Shown one piece after another: positions 9,803 through 19,148 of a stretch of 35,306 bases of DNA. The stretch's first letter is position 1, and every line of letters begins with the position of its first letter. This DNA is from DATKXO01 sp035528995 (GTDB taxonomy: Bacteria > Planctomycetota > Phycisphaerae > UBA1845), in assembly GCA_035528995.1 (NCBI GenBank), contig DATKXO010000009.1:1-35306 (forward strand), read 5' to 3'. Under the pieces are notes generated by a model. The model had not been told where the DNA came from. It saw only the letters and a program-made list of their open reading frames with translations, and searched no databases. The position numbers and the translations under genes were made by a program.

Positions 9803-10765
9803 TCATTCCGACGACGCCGCGCGATCCGCGTATGGAGGATTCCGGAAGCGCGTGCCGGCCGCGAGGTGGGCCGCGGTGACGCGGTAGATTTCGCGGCGTT
9901 CGCTGGCCAGGATGACGTCCCGCCCGTCGAAGCAACAGGCCTCGACCCCACAACGGGGAAAGCGCACGATGGAGGGGTTTTCGTCCGCGACGAGGCGACC
10001 GTCCTGGTCGAGGGAATACACGTACAGCGCAAACGGCGTGGTGACCGCCAGACGTCCTCCGTCGGCGGAGATGTCGCCGCCGGTGATGCTGCCCAGGGGA
10101 ATCTCGGCCGCCGCCGCCGGACGGTACTTGCCACCTTCAGCGGGGGCCAAGCGGTACATGGGGGTCTTGCCCGCGCGAGCTCGGGGCACGACCAGCGGTT
10201 CGCCGTTTCGCACGCAGATCGTCTCGGCGTCGAACCGATCGCCGTCGAAGCCGTATTTGTACGTCTCGACCACACGGGCGGGTCGTACCGGCCGAGCATA
10301 CGGGTCGGGCTCGGCGATCTTGTGAATCATTCGGATGGGGAAGAAACCGTAGTTGTTCCCGACGTCGCCGACGTAGAGGTGCCCGGCGTCGTCGGTGGCG
10401 ATGTCCTCCCAATCGGAGTTGGTGACATCCTTGACCGGCACCTCGGCCACCAGTTCGCCGGTCTCGGTCACGGCGTACAGCACCGGCGGGTGGCCCGAAT
10501 CGTTGTGCACCCAGAAGACGCCCGGGTACCGGCGGCTGGCGACGATCCCGGAGCATTCGCTCACCGGCTCATGCTCGATGCGCCCGACGGGGCGCCAGGC
10601 GTCCACTGCCGGAGCAGGGGGCGGTTCGTTGGTGATGACGGATCGCGGTGGATTGGGCGCCGACCCGGTGTCCTGGCCGTGTGCCGGCCCAGTGGCCAAG
10701 AGCACGGCGGCCAGGCAAGCCGCCAGGACCGTGATGGATGGTCGTCGGGTCGCGTTCGTTTTCAT
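9803..10765 (-). CDS. Secreted beta-propeller-like protein
   Basis: The 320-aa product starts with a clear signal peptide (basic MKTNATRRPS, hydrophobic ITVLAACLAAVLLATGP, cleavage probably after AHG). The mature part opens with a Pro-rich linker, then repeated blade-like strands: SGIVASRRYPGVFWVHNDSG, LYAVTETGELVAEVPVKDV, NSDWEDIATDDAGHLYVGDVGNN. The HNDSG and DWEDIA motifs are shared by a widespread bacterial family of extracytoplasmic propeller proteins without a settled function. Two cysteines occur together (EACCFDG) near the end. ATG 10765 is chosen for the signal peptide; ATGs at 10774 and 10777 are possible. It is divergent from the glycosyltransferase gene, separated by 146 bases. 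Confidence 0.82.
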   Translation of the reverse strand: MKTNATRRPSITVLAACLAAVLLATGPAHGQDTGSAPNPPRSVITNEPPPAPAVDAWRPVGRIEHEPVSECSGIVASRRYPGVFWVHNDSGHPPVLYAVTETGELVAEVPVKDVTNSDWEDIATDDAGHLYVGDVGNNYGFFPIRMIHKIAEPDPYARPVRPARVVETYKYGFDGDRFDAETICVRNGEPLVVPRARAGKTPMYRLAPAEGGKYRPAAAAEIPLGSITGGDISADGGRLAVTTPFALYVYSLDQDGRLVADENPSIVRFPRCGVEACCFDGRDVILASERREIYRVTAAHLAAGTRFRNPPYADRAASSE

Positions 10766-10826
10766 GCGGGCCATCATCGAGCGGTGCGGGCGACGCGTCA
10801 AACCGCGGACCCCGCGGGGGCGCCTT

Positions 10827-10853
10827 TTGCCACCGCGGCGTTTGGGCCATAAT
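10827..10853 (+). promoter_or_regulatory. Weak promoter candidate for the glycosyltransferase pair
   Basis: TTGCCA (10827-10832) and CATAAT (10848-10853) resemble a sigma-70 -35/-10 pair in the divergent spacer, 59 bases before ATG 10912. The 15-base spacer is shorter than optimal, so support is weak. Confidence 0.25.
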
Positions 10854-10911
10854 CCCGTCACGCGTCCCGGACCGCGACTTGCGATGGCCGGGGCATAGGG
10901 AGCACCGTTGA

Positions 10912-11667
10912 ATGGCCGTTCTTCAGGCATCTGTTGCGATTCCCGTTCTGAACGAGGAACACTACCTGCCGGGTCTGCTGCGCTCCTTGTGTGCCCAGCG
11001 CGACATCGTCCTTGACGTGGTGATCGCTGAAGGGCACTCGGACGATCGCACCGTCGAGGTCACGCGCCGGATCATCGCGGCCAACACCAATCCGAACGTC
11101 GAGATCCGCATCTTCACGGTGGATCGGCGCAACGTCTCCTATCAACGTAACTACGCGGTCGCCCGGACCAGGTTCGACCTGCTGCTGTTTTTCGACGCCG
11201 ACGTGCGGCTGCCCCATCCGTACTGGGCCCGGAACATGGTGCGCAAACACCTGCACCGCAGGGCGGCGGTGTCCACCTGCCGGTTCCGGCCGGTCGAGCC
11301 GCAGGTGTTGGCCCACGTCTACTTCGCGATCCTGTTCGGGTTCCACCAGGTGATGCGCTGGATCACGCCGTATTCGCTCGGAGCCATGCTGCTGACCAGC
11401 AGGGAAATGTTCGACCGGATCGGCGGCTTCGACGCCGATCTGCCGCTCAACGAGGACGCCCACTTCGTGAAATGCATCAGCCGTTACGGGCGGTTTGACG
11501 TCCTGCCCGATGCCTGCTGGATCTCGGCCCGGCGTCTGCTGCGGGGCGGTTTTTTCAACAGCGCGGTGCTGTACGTGCGGATCTTCCTGCACCGCACACG
11601 ACACGGGGAGATGGTGGACGACCTGGGCTACTGGGAGGAGCTGGACTATGGCCCCCCGCCTCAATAG
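10912..11667 (+). CDS. Glycosyltransferase family 2
   Basis: A 251-aa GT-A fold transferase. The N-terminus reads ASVAIPVLNEEHYLPGLLRS (nucleotide-binding strand 1), followed by VVIAEGHSDDRT and the metal-binding DxD-type motif D95-A-D97 in LLFFDADVRLPHPYW. The acceptor region GAMLLTSREMFDRIGGFDADLPLNEDAHF is standard for GT2. A hydrophobic amphipathic segment near residues 130-160 (VLAHVYFAILFGFHQVMRWI) suggests membrane association. AGGGAG sits about 8 bases before ATG 10912. The 3' end overlaps the next gene by 20 bases, so the two are probably translated together. Donor and acceptor sugars are unknown; a role in surface polysaccharide or lipid glycosylation is likely for such pairs. Confidence 0.92.
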   Translation: MAVLQASVAIPVLNEEHYLPGLLRSLCAQRDIVLDVVIAEGHSDDRTVEVTRRIIAANTNPNVEIRIFTVDRRNVSYQRNYAVARTRFDLLLFFDADVRLPHPYWARNMVRKHLHRRAAVSTCRFRPVEPQVLAHVYFAILFGFHQVMRWITPYSLGAMLLTSREMFDRIGGFDADLPLNEDAHFVKCISRYGRFDVLPDACWISARRLLRGGFFNSAVLYVRIFLHRTRHGEMVDDLGYWEELDYGPPPQ

Positions 11668-12169
11668 GCCGGTTCTGGTCGGAACGCTGATGCTGGCGGT
11701 CTATGCCGGCGCGGTCTTGGGGCTGGGGCGGCCGCACACACCGGTTGCGGCACTCAACACCGCGTTCTACCTGCTCCTGTTGTTGAACACGTATTTCTCA
11801 GTGTCGTTCACCGAGGCGGTCTTCAAGGTGCGCTGCCGATCCGACGCGGCAGTCAGCACGGTGCTGGTTGGGCTGTACCTGGCCCTGCCGTGGTCGGTCG
11901 ATGTTCCGTCGCGCTTCTTCCTGCTGATGGCACTGTTCTTCAGTTTGGCGGTGGTCAAGTACGCGAACTGGCTGACTCGGATCGACGCGGGCTTCTTTCT
12001 GCGGCGGAAGATCATGGCCAACAGTTGCGGTGCGGCCATGGGAATCCTGACGGCCGGAGCACTCGCCCTGTGGGACCGACCGCTCTGGGTCACGGCCATC
12101 GCACTGGCCGCCTATGCGTACGGCAATCTTCACACCCTCCTGCTGGACCCGCTGTACCGGCTTCGCTGA
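11648..12169 (+). CDS. Multi-spanning membrane protein coupled to glycosyltransferase
   Basis: A 173-aa, almost wholly hydrophobic protein with about five membrane helices: PVLVGTLMLAVYAGAVLG, NTAFYLLLLLNTYFSV, STVLVGLYLALPW, FFLLMALFFSLAVVKYANW, and a C-terminal pair around AAMGILTAGALALW and VTAIALAAYAYG. ATG 11648 is chosen because GGAGGAG lies about 8 bases upstream inside the glycosyltransferase gene; the frame upstream of it is not hydrophobic and looks like shadow coding. No family is recognised. The overlap with the GT2 gene suggests the two proteins act together, perhaps as membrane anchor or carrier-lipid partner, but this is inference. Confidence 0.8.
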   Translation: MAPRLNRPVLVGTLMLAVYAGAVLGLGRPHTPVAALNTAFYLLLLLNTYFSVSFTEAVFKVRCRSDAAVSTVLVGLYLALPWSVDVPSRFFLLMALFFSLAVVKYANWLTRIDAGFFLRRKIMANSCGAAMGILTAGALALWDRPLWVTAIALAAYAYGNLHTLLLDPLYRLR

Positions 12170-12380
12170 GCGGCGTCTCCTGTCGCGCCGACACTTCTGC
12201 CAGCACCGCTGTGCGGGCGACTCAGAAAGACGCCAGAGATGCTTTCCGGGCGGGCATGGTTCGTGCTTGACAAGAGCGGCCCCTGGGCCTAGAAGTAGGC
12301 CACCAGATGGCGGTACCCGTATGCGCGGATCGAGGGGGTGCGGGCCGACCATGAGAGGTAAATCGTTATTCAGACTAAAG

Positions 12381-12411
12381 TTCCGCACCACTAGGATGCC
12401 GACCATATAGT
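12381..12411 (+). promoter_or_regulatory. Weak promoter candidate for the RND efflux operon
   Basis: TATAGT (12406-12411) is a good -10 match 39 bases before ATG 12451. The best -35-like hexamer, TTCCGC (12381-12386), is poor and 19 bases away. The rest of the 12170-12450 spacer holds nothing recognisable. Confidence 0.28.
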
Positions 12412-12450
12412 TGGCGCGGGTCATTCGTTGGAGTCCCCAGGCCGGGTTTG

Positions 12451-13992
12451 ATGGAACGATTGCGGCGACTCATCCTTGGCGTGCTGGCGTTGGTGATCGT
12501 CGGCGCCGCCGCGACGGCGATGGTGTGGCTGATCGCCACGCGGCCCGCTCCATCGGCCAGTACCGAGCCACCTCGAATACCGGAGGTACTGGTGGTCGAG
12601 GCCGCACCGGAGGTCTTCGACGCACCGGTCGTGGGTCACGGGACGGTACGACCCAAGCGGCAGGTGAAGATCATCCCGCAGGTTTCCGGAATGCTGACCG
12701 ACATGCACGCCAGCCTAGCTGAGGGTCGAGTTATCGAGCAGGGCGAACTGCTGTTCGAGATCGACCGTCGGACCTACGAGTCGCAGGTGGTTCAGGTCAA
12801 GGCGGACATCAAGATACTCGAGGCCCAACTGCGGCGACACGAGCAGGAAGAGAAGAGCCTGACCGAGCGGCTGGGCACCGCTGGGGAACAGTTCAAGATC
12901 ACCGAGAGCGAGTACCTGGACACCAAGCGGCTGTACGACGAAGAGAACGTCGGTTCGCCGCAAGAGGTGGACAGGTACCGGCTCAAGAAGCTGCAGGCCG
13001 AGGACGTAGTGCTGGGTCTGGAAAGCCAGCTCCACCTGATCCCCATCCTGGAGGAAGAGACACAAGCCCGGCTGGAGGCCCGGCGGGCTCAGTTGGCCGA
13101 CGCCGAGCGGAACCTGGAGAACACGCGGATCTACTGCCCGTTCGACGTGCGGGTCGAGTCGGTGACGGCACAGACCTCCCAGGTGGTCATCGCCAACCTG
13201 GCCATCGCCACGCTCACGGACCTGGCGGCGTTCGAGATCGCGGCCGTTCTGGACCCGTCGGACCTGCAATGGACCCATCGTAAAGCCTACGCTCGGGCTT
13301 TGGGCAAGGACCTGGGGGATCCACCGACGGTGACCGTGACCTGGACGCTTAACGGGCACCGCCATAGTTGGACCGGGTACGTGACGCGGCTGGAGCGGCA
13401 CGACGAAACCACGCGCACGGCCCGAATGGTCGTTGAAATCCCGGACCCGCTGGGCGACGTGAGGTCCGAGGAGGTCCCGGATCAGCCGCAGCTTTCGCTG
13501 GGCATGTTCTGCAGCGCCGCGATTCCGGCCGAGCCGCTGGACGGGGCTCTGGTGATTCCGCGCAGCGCGATCCACGAGGACGACCTGGTCTACGTTTTCG
13601 AGCCGGATCCGTCATCTCGTGACGGGCGGACCGGGTGGCTGGTGACCCGCCGGGTCCCGCTGCTGCGCAGCGTGGGCGGCCGGGTTCTGGTGGAGTACGC
13701 GGGCCGCGGTGAGGACCAGCACCTGCCGCCGCAGCACGCTCAGGCCGAATGTGAACTGAGGCCCGGCGAATTGGCGATCATCTCTCCGCTGCCGCGAGCG
13801 GTGGCCGGCATGAAGCTGCGCCTGCGGGCCGGTTCGACGGCTGAAGCAATCGCCGCTGTAGCGAGTTCAGACGGCGTGTTTGCCCGCGCCGGGGGCTTGC
13901 TTTTCGATTCGCCGAATCTGGAGCTTCTGGATGGATGGTCCGAGCCCGTCCCACGTTTGAGCTTCTCTCCGGTGGCTGCCGGGACCAGATAG
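12451..13992 (+). CDS. RND efflux periplasmic adaptor (HlyD/membrane fusion family)
   Basis: A 513-aa adaptor that bridges an inner-membrane RND pump to an outer-membrane channel. It has an N-terminal signal anchor (LRRLILGVLALVIVGAAATAMVWLIA), a biotinyl-lipoyl half-motif (GHGTVRPKRQVKIIPQVSGML), a long helical hairpin from about residues 105 to 215 with coiled-coil heptads (IKILEAQLRRHEQEEKSL; ARLEARRAQLADAERNLENT), the second lipoyl half (IYCPFDVRVESV), then beta-barrel and membrane-proximal domains. It is longer than AcrA (397 aa), mainly through its C-terminal part. ATG 12451 is preferred over the adjacent TTG 12448. The stop lies one base before the pump gene, indicating one transcript. 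Confidence 0.93.
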   Translation: MERLRRLILGVLALVIVGAAATAMVWLIATRPAPSASTEPPRIPEVLVVEAAPEVFDAPVVGHGTVRPKRQVKIIPQVSGMLTDMHASLAEGRVIEQGELLFEIDRRTYESQVVQVKADIKILEAQLRRHEQEEKSLTERLGTAGEQFKITESEYLDTKRLYDEENVGSPQEVDRYRLKKLQAEDVVLGLESQLHLIPILEEETQARLEARRAQLADAERNLENTRIYCPFDVRVESVTAQTSQVVIANLAIATLTDLAAFEIAAVLDPSDLQWTHRKAYARALGKDLGDPPTVTVTWTLNGHRHSWTGYVTRLERHDETTRTARMVVEIPDPLGDVRSEEVPDQPQLSLGMFCSAAIPAEPLDGALVIPRSAIHEDDLVYVFEPDPSSRDGRTGWLVTRRVPLLRSVGGRVLVEYAGRGEDQHLPPQHAQAECELRPGELAIISPLPRAVAGMKLRLRAGSTAEAIAAVASSDGVFARAGGLLFDSPNLELLDGWSEPVPRLSFSPVAAGTR

Positions 13993-13993
13993 C

Positions 13994-16900
13994 ATGCGGT
14001 CGCCAGCCGACCTGATCACATTGGGCGTCCGGAATCCGGTCATGGCCAACCTGGCCATGGTCTGCATCCTGGTGGGAGGATTCCTGGCCAGCAAGGACAT
14101 GGTGCGGGAGACGTACCCGGAGTTCTCGCTGGACCACATCGGCATCGACGTTACCTATCCCGGAGCCAGCCCGGAAGACGTCGAGCACGGCATAGCGGCC
14201 AAGATCGAGGAGGCCATCGCGGGGATTCCCGGCATTCGGGAGATCTCGTCCAGTTCGAGCGAGGGTGGCTGCTCGGTCTTCGCCGCACTGAGTACCGCGG
14301 TGACCGACGTCGATCCGGTCATCAAGGACATTCAGGATCGAATCGAACGGATCACCACGTTCCCGATCGGTGCGGAAGACCCGGTGGTGAGCGAGCGCCT
14401 GGTGCGCAACCAGGTGATCAACATCGCCCTGGCCGGTGACGTGTCGGAGGAGACGCTCAAGTCGTGGGCTCAGAAGGTGCGGGACGACCTGATCGCCGAC
14501 CCGGATCTTTCGCAGATCGCGCTGGCGGGCGTGCGTGAGCAGGAAATCTCGATCGAAGTTTCCGAAGATGCCCTGCAGCGTTGGGGCCTGTCGTTCACGG
14601 ACGTGATGGGGGCGGTGGCCCGGGGCAGCATCGATCTGCCGGCCGGCACGCTGCGCACGGCCGACGAAGAGATCACTCTGCGCACGCTGGGGCAGCGTTA
14701 CACGGCCGCGGACTTCGAGAGCCTGGTGGTCATCTCCGCTCCCGACGGGACGTTGACCCGGCTGGGGCAGATCGCAACGGTGCGCGACACGTTCGAAGAG
14801 ACGGTGCGTCGGGGCAGGTTCAACGGGCAGCCGGCGGCAACGGTGGGCGTGTACAAGACCCCGGCGCAGGACACGTCGACGATCGCCCGCAAGGTCCGGG
14901 AGTACGTCCGGGCTCAGCAGGCAGCGTTGCCGAACGGGATGACCATGAGCGTCTGGGCCGACGCGTCGCGCGACGTGGACGCGCGGATCCAGATGCTGCT
15001 GGGGAACGGATTGGCCGGTGCCGCCCTCGTGCTGCTGGTTTTGTCGCTGTTCCTGGATTTGCGGCTTTCACTGTGGGTGGCGGTTGGGATACCGGTCTCG
15101 TTCGCCGGGGCGTTGATCATTCTGGGGGCCAGCGGGCAGACGCTGAACATGATCAGCCTGTTGGCGCTGATCATGGCCACCGGCATCATCGTGGACGACG
15201 CGATCGTCATCGCCGAGCAGATCCACACGCTCAAGACGGAGGGCATGGAGCCGGTGCAGGCCTGCGTAAACGGCACGCGGCAAATGGCCCTTCCGGTGCT
15301 GGGTTCGTCGGCCACGACCGTCGCCGCCTTCGTTCCACTGCTGTACGTCAGCGGCGTGATGGGCAAGTTCATCAAGGTACTGCCGATCGTGGTCATCGCG
15401 GCGATCGTCGCATCGGCCTTCGAGGCGTTCGTGATTCTGCCGGCGCACCTGCGACACGGTTCGCCGCTTGGGCCGGCATCGCCTTCGAGGCTGGGCCGGC
15501 TTCGGCAACGGACACGCGACGGGCTGAACGCGGCAACCACCTGGTTCACCGAGCGAGCCTACGGACCGGCGTTGCGGGCGGCGGTTCGGTATCGGCCTGT
15601 GACACTGGCGCTGGCAGCCGCTTTCCTGTTGATGACCGCCGGCGCAGTCGTCGGCGGGCAAATGCCGTTCGTGCTGTGGGCCAAGGGAGAGAGCACTCTG
15701 CTACGGGCCCGGGTGCGGTTTCCAGAGGGCACGCCAGCGAAGGTCAGCGAAGCGGCCGTGCGGCAGTTGGAAGAGGCGGCCCTGGCGGTCAACGACGAGG
15801 TGGCCGCGGCCGGTGACGGTGGGCTGTCGCCAGTGCGGCAGGTTTCCTCGGTTATCGGCGAATGGACCGGGTTCTGGACGCAGACCGGATCACACCTGGC
15901 CGAGGTGACGGTCGAACTGCTCTCGGCGGACCAGCGCGACGCCAGCGCGACGACGTTGCTGGAGGCCTGGCGAAAGCACGTCGGGACGATCTACGACGCC
16001 GTGTCGGTGGAGATGATCCAAAAGGAATTGGGCCCGACGGAGAAACCCCTGGAGATTCGTCTGCACGGCCAGGACCTGGAACAGCTCCGGCAGGCGGCGG
16101 ACGAGGTCCGCGAGAAGCTGGGCGGCTACGCGGGCGTGGAGGAAATCGACGACGACCTGGTCCCCGGCAAGCGTGAGCTTCGGGTGAAGCTCAAGCCGGT
16201 GGCTCGAACGCTGGGGCTGACGGTGGCCGACCTGGCTTCGCAGCTACGGGAGGGATTCTTCGGCGGCGAAGCGTTGCGGGTGCTGCGCGGTCGGTCGGAA
16301 GTGAAAGTCCAGGTCCGCTACCCGCGGGATGAGCGGCGGACGCTGGCCGATCTGGATCGCATGCGCATCCGGACGGTCCTGGGACAGGAGATACCGTTCG
16401 GCGAGGCCGCGGACGTGGAGTTGGCCCGCGGCTATTCGGCGGTCTGGCGCCAGGACGGCAAGCGCCGCGTACGGGTGCAGGCCAACGTGGATGAACGGCG
16501 GGCGAACGCGGAGCAGGTGCTCAACGACATGACGGCCCATTTCCTGCCGGCACTGGAGCGACGGCTGCGCGGCGAGGACCCGGCGTCGGATTTCTCGTAC
16601 TCGATCGGCGGGCAGCGGGCCCAGATGCGCGAGTCGATGAGCAGCCTGATCGACGGGTTCGCCATGGCGGTGGTGGCGATCTACGCGATCCTGGCGTCGA
16701 TCATGCGTTCCTACATTCAGCCGGCGATCATCGTGCTCACGATCCCACTGGGATTGGTGGGAGCGGTGATCGGGCACCGGATCATGGGTTACGACCTGAC
16801 GATGATGAGCGTGTTCGGCGCGGTGGCCCTCAGCGGGGTAGTGGTCAACGACGCCCTGGTGCTGATCGTGCACATCAGCCGGCTGGTTCGCAGCGGGCAT

Positions 16901-17224
16901 CCGGTGGTAACGGCCATCATCGAGGGCGGTCGGTCGCGCTTCCGGGCGGTGGTGCTCACCACGCTGACCACGGTGGCCGGCCTTTCCCCCTTGCTGATCG
17001 AGCGCAGCACGCAGGCGCGTCAATTGATACCGATGGTGATCTCGCTGACCTTCGGCCTGATCTTCGCGACGGTGCTGACGCTGCTGGTGGTGCCGGCGCT
17101 GTACCTGCTCGTGAACGACGCACGTCGCTTCATCCGCTGGCTGCGTAACGGTGGAGCGTTCCCGAGCCCCGAAGCGGTCGAAGAGGTAAGCGTGTCGGCG
17201 GCCGACGGCGCGGGGACGGTCTAG
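13994..17224 (+). CDS. RND efflux pump, AcrB/ACR_tran family
   Basis: A 1076-aa inner-membrane proton/substrate antiporter with the typical duplicated layout: helix 1 near residues 14-35 (NPVMANLAMVCILVGGFLAS), a large periplasmic loop, helices 2-6 (about 335-480), helix 7 near 535-555, a second periplasmic loop, and helices 8-12 at the C-terminus. The proton-relay Asp pair D401-D402 of helix 4 is present in GIIVDDAIVIAEQ. The helix-10 region, GAVALSGVVVNDALVLIVHI, is also conserved. Sequence style is nearer to the heavier, divergent RND groups of Planctomycetota and Gammaproteobacteria than to AcrB itself. Substrate is unknown: drugs, lipids or metals are possible, although no metal-relay motif was recognised. 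It starts one base after the adaptor gene. Confidence 0.96.
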   Translation: MRSPADLITLGVRNPVMANLAMVCILVGGFLASKDMVRETYPEFSLDHIGIDVTYPGASPEDVEHGIAAKIEEAIAGIPGIREISSSSSEGGCSVFAALSTAVTDVDPVIKDIQDRIERITTFPIGAEDPVVSERLVRNQVINIALAGDVSEETLKSWAQKVRDDLIADPDLSQIALAGVREQEISIEVSEDALQRWGLSFTDVMGAVARGSIDLPAGTLRTADEEITLRTLGQRYTAADFESLVVISAPDGTLTRLGQIATVRDTFEETVRRGRFNGQPAATVGVYKTPAQDTSTIARKVREYVRAQQAALPNGMTMSVWADASRDVDARIQMLLGNGLAGAALVLLVLSLFLDLRLSLWVAVGIPVSFAGALIILGASGQTLNMISLLALIMATGIIVDDAIVIAEQIHTLKTEGMEPVQACVNGTRQMALPVLGSSATTVAAFVPLLYVSGVMGKFIKVLPIVVIAAIVASAFEAFVILPAHLRHGSPLGPASPSRLGRLRQRTRDGLNAATTWFTERAYGPALRAAVRYRPVTLALAAAFLLMTAGAVVGGQMPFVLWAKGESTLLRARVRFPEGTPAKVSEAAVRQLEEAALAVNDEVAAAGDGGLSPVRQVSSVIGEWTGFWTQTGSHLAEVTVELLSADQRDASATTLLEAWRKHVGTIYDAVSVEMIQKELGPTEKPLEIRLHGQDLEQLRQAADEVREKLGGYAGVEEIDDDLVPGKRELRVKLKPVARTLGLTVADLASQLREGFFGGEALRVLRGRSEVKVQVRYPRDERRTLADLDRMRIRTVLGQEIPFGEAADVELARGYSAVWRQDGKRRVRVQANVDERRANAEQVLNDMTAHFLPALERRLRGEDPASDFSYSIGGQRAQMRESMSSLIDGFAMAVVAIYAILASIMRSYIQPAIIVLTIPLGLVGAVIGHRIMGYDLTMMSVFGAVALSGVVVNDALVLIVHISRLVRSGHPVVTAIIEGGRSRFRAVVLTTLTTVAGLSPLLIERSTQARQLIPMVISLTFGLIFATVLTLLVVPALYLLVNDARRFIRWLRNGGAFPSPEAVEEVSVSAADGAGTV

Positions 17225-17290
17225 CCGGCGCTTGACCGAGTCGCCCTACTGCCGGGAGACTAGGCCGACGTCCGCGAGGAGGGTTCCCAC

Positions 17291-18886
17291 ATGGCGCTCA
17301 AAGAATGCAGAAGGCGAGGGGCCCCGAGCGTAGCGATCGGCTGCTTGTCGGCCTGGACCGCGGTCTGCCTCGGCCTGACCGGTTGCCAGACGAAGCTCGA
17401 CAGCATCGAGACGGTGCTGCGTCGCCAGTCGGCGGCCCTGGCCCGACTTCCTGAGGAAGACCGGGGGTGGAAGCATCACTATGAAGCTGACCTGGCGGCG
17501 GAAGCCGCGGACGCCGCGCCTTGGCCGGGACTCCTGACGCTGGAGCAGGCCCGGGCGATCGCCTTGCGGGCCAACCCGGACATCCACGCGGCCCGAGCCC
17601 GGATCGACCAGGCCCTGGCCCGGATCGGGGAGGCGCGGGCCTCGTATTTTCCGGCGGTTACCCTGGGGCACAGTTCAACGCAGACGTTTCAGACGCCCAG
17701 CAGCCAGAACCGATTCGACATTCCCTCCACCCAAACTCCGTTCACGGGCCTGACCGACCTGCAGAACTTCGATCTGTCCACGTTGCTGCAGGTGTTGAGC
17801 TCGCCGCTGTTCGGGGCGCAGAGTTACGGCAGCGTGGGCGAATCGTTCAGCGAGCACTCGTCCACGCTGTCCACCACGTGGACCCTGTTCGACGGGTTCT
17901 CGCGTGAAGCGTCGGTGCTGGCCGCCAAATACGCTCACCGGGCGTTCCAGATGTCTCTGGCCGACGCCCAACGTCTGCTGAGTCAGGCGGTCGAGGCGGC
18001 GTACTACCAGGCGCAGCTCGGGCGAGAGCAGCTGCGCATCGCCCGGGCCGATGAGGGATTCAGCGAGGAACAGCTCGAGGTGGCGCAAAAGAGACTGGAG
18101 GCCGGCAAGGCCAGCCAAGCGGACGTGTTGAACTTCGAGGTCCGCCTCCGGGCGGCGCAGGCGAACGTGGTGGCCTCGATCGGGCTGCTGAACAGTGCCC
18201 GAACGGTGCTGGCCGAGTTGATGGGCATCGACGACGCCCGGCTGCCCGAGCACACCGAGCTGTCGCCACTGGCGGAGGAGTCCGCGGAGGAGTTGACCTC
18301 TCCCGACGCGGACGAGTGGGTGGAGCGGGCGCTGGCGTCTCGCCCGGACCTTTCCCAGAAGGAATACGAGCTGAAAGCCAAGACCGAGGAGGTCCAGGCG
18401 GCCAAGGGCCAGTTCAGCCCCAGCTTGTCGCTCAGCGGGTCGTACGGCTTCGACCGGTTGTCGAACATGAGGTACCGGAAGAACGACCAGGCTTCGGCCG
18501 GCGCGCTCGAGTTCCGCTGGCAGCTTTTCACCGGCGGGTTCCGGACGTCGCGGGTCCGGTTCGTGGAGGCGAAGCGATGGGAATCGGCCGCTCAACTCCG
18601 CCGGCTGAGGCAGAAAGTCGCCTCCGACGTGCGCCAGGCCGCGATCGCTCTGATCGACACCCAGGAGCAGGTGCGGCTTCAGCGGCTCAACCTGGTCTCG
18701 GCGACCGAGAACCGGCGGATCGTCAAAGCGGAATACGGGGCGGGCAAGGCATCTCTGGTGAGGCTGAATCAGGCCCAGCGTGACCTAGTGGAAACGGATG
18801 CAGCCCTGGCACAGGCCCGGATCCGGCTGCGTCAGGCCTGGAGCGACCTTCGAGCGGCCGCGTCCGCATATCCGACGCCCGGCTGA
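17291..18886 (+). CDS. TolC-like outer-membrane efflux lipoprotein
   Basis: A 531-aa outer-membrane factor. The N-terminus has a signal sequence ending in a lipobox, LTGC with Cys32, so it is probably lipid-anchored like OprM. Two OEP repeats are visible: the first begins LLTLEQARAIALRANPDIHAARARIDQALARIGEAR, with a beta segment ASYFPAVTLG; the second begins RPDLSQKEYELKAKTEEVQAAKG with QFSPSLSLSGSYGF. Helical regions end in GKASQADVLNFEVRLRAAQANV and GKASLVRLNQAQRDLVETDAAL. GAGGAGGG at 17276-17283 is an excellent ribosome site. It completes the tripartite efflux operon, 66 bases after the pump gene. Confidence 0.95.
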   Translation: MALKECRRRGAPSVAIGCLSAWTAVCLGLTGCQTKLDSIETVLRRQSAALARLPEEDRGWKHHYEADLAAEAADAAPWPGLLTLEQARAIALRANPDIHAARARIDQALARIGEARASYFPAVTLGHSSTQTFQTPSSQNRFDIPSTQTPFTGLTDLQNFDLSTLLQVLSSPLFGAQSYGSVGESFSEHSSTLSTTWTLFDGFSREASVLAAKYAHRAFQMSLADAQRLLSQAVEAAYYQAQLGREQLRIARADEGFSEEQLEVAQKRLEAGKASQADVLNFEVRLRAAQANVVASIGLLNSARTVLAELMGIDDARLPEHTELSPLAEESAEELTSPDADEWVERALASRPDLSQKEYELKAKTEEVQAAKGQFSPSLSLSGSYGFDRLSNMRYRKNDQASAGALEFRWQLFTGGFRTSRVRFVEAKRWESAAQLRRLRQKVASDVRQAAIALIDTQEQVRLQRLNLVSATENRRIVKAEYGAGKASLVRLNQAQRDLVETDAALAQARIRLRQAWSDLRAAASAYPTPG

Positions 18887-19148
18887 GCCAGCGTTACGCA
18901 AATCCACGCTTTACTTTGTGGAAAATCTCACCTGGGCGTCGCCTATGTGCTGCAAGGTTCGGCCCGGCGAGCTGCTGGTGTGGGGGTGCTCGGGTGGGTC
19001 GAGGGCACCGGCTCTGGAACGCCGCTTGCTACCAGGCTGTGCGTCCGCGCGCCGGCCGGGTGACGGGCGGATGGACGACGCGAGGCCCGCAGGACCAACA
19101 TCGTCGGATCGCCCGGTAGTCGCGTGAACCTGCTGGAGAATGGAAATC

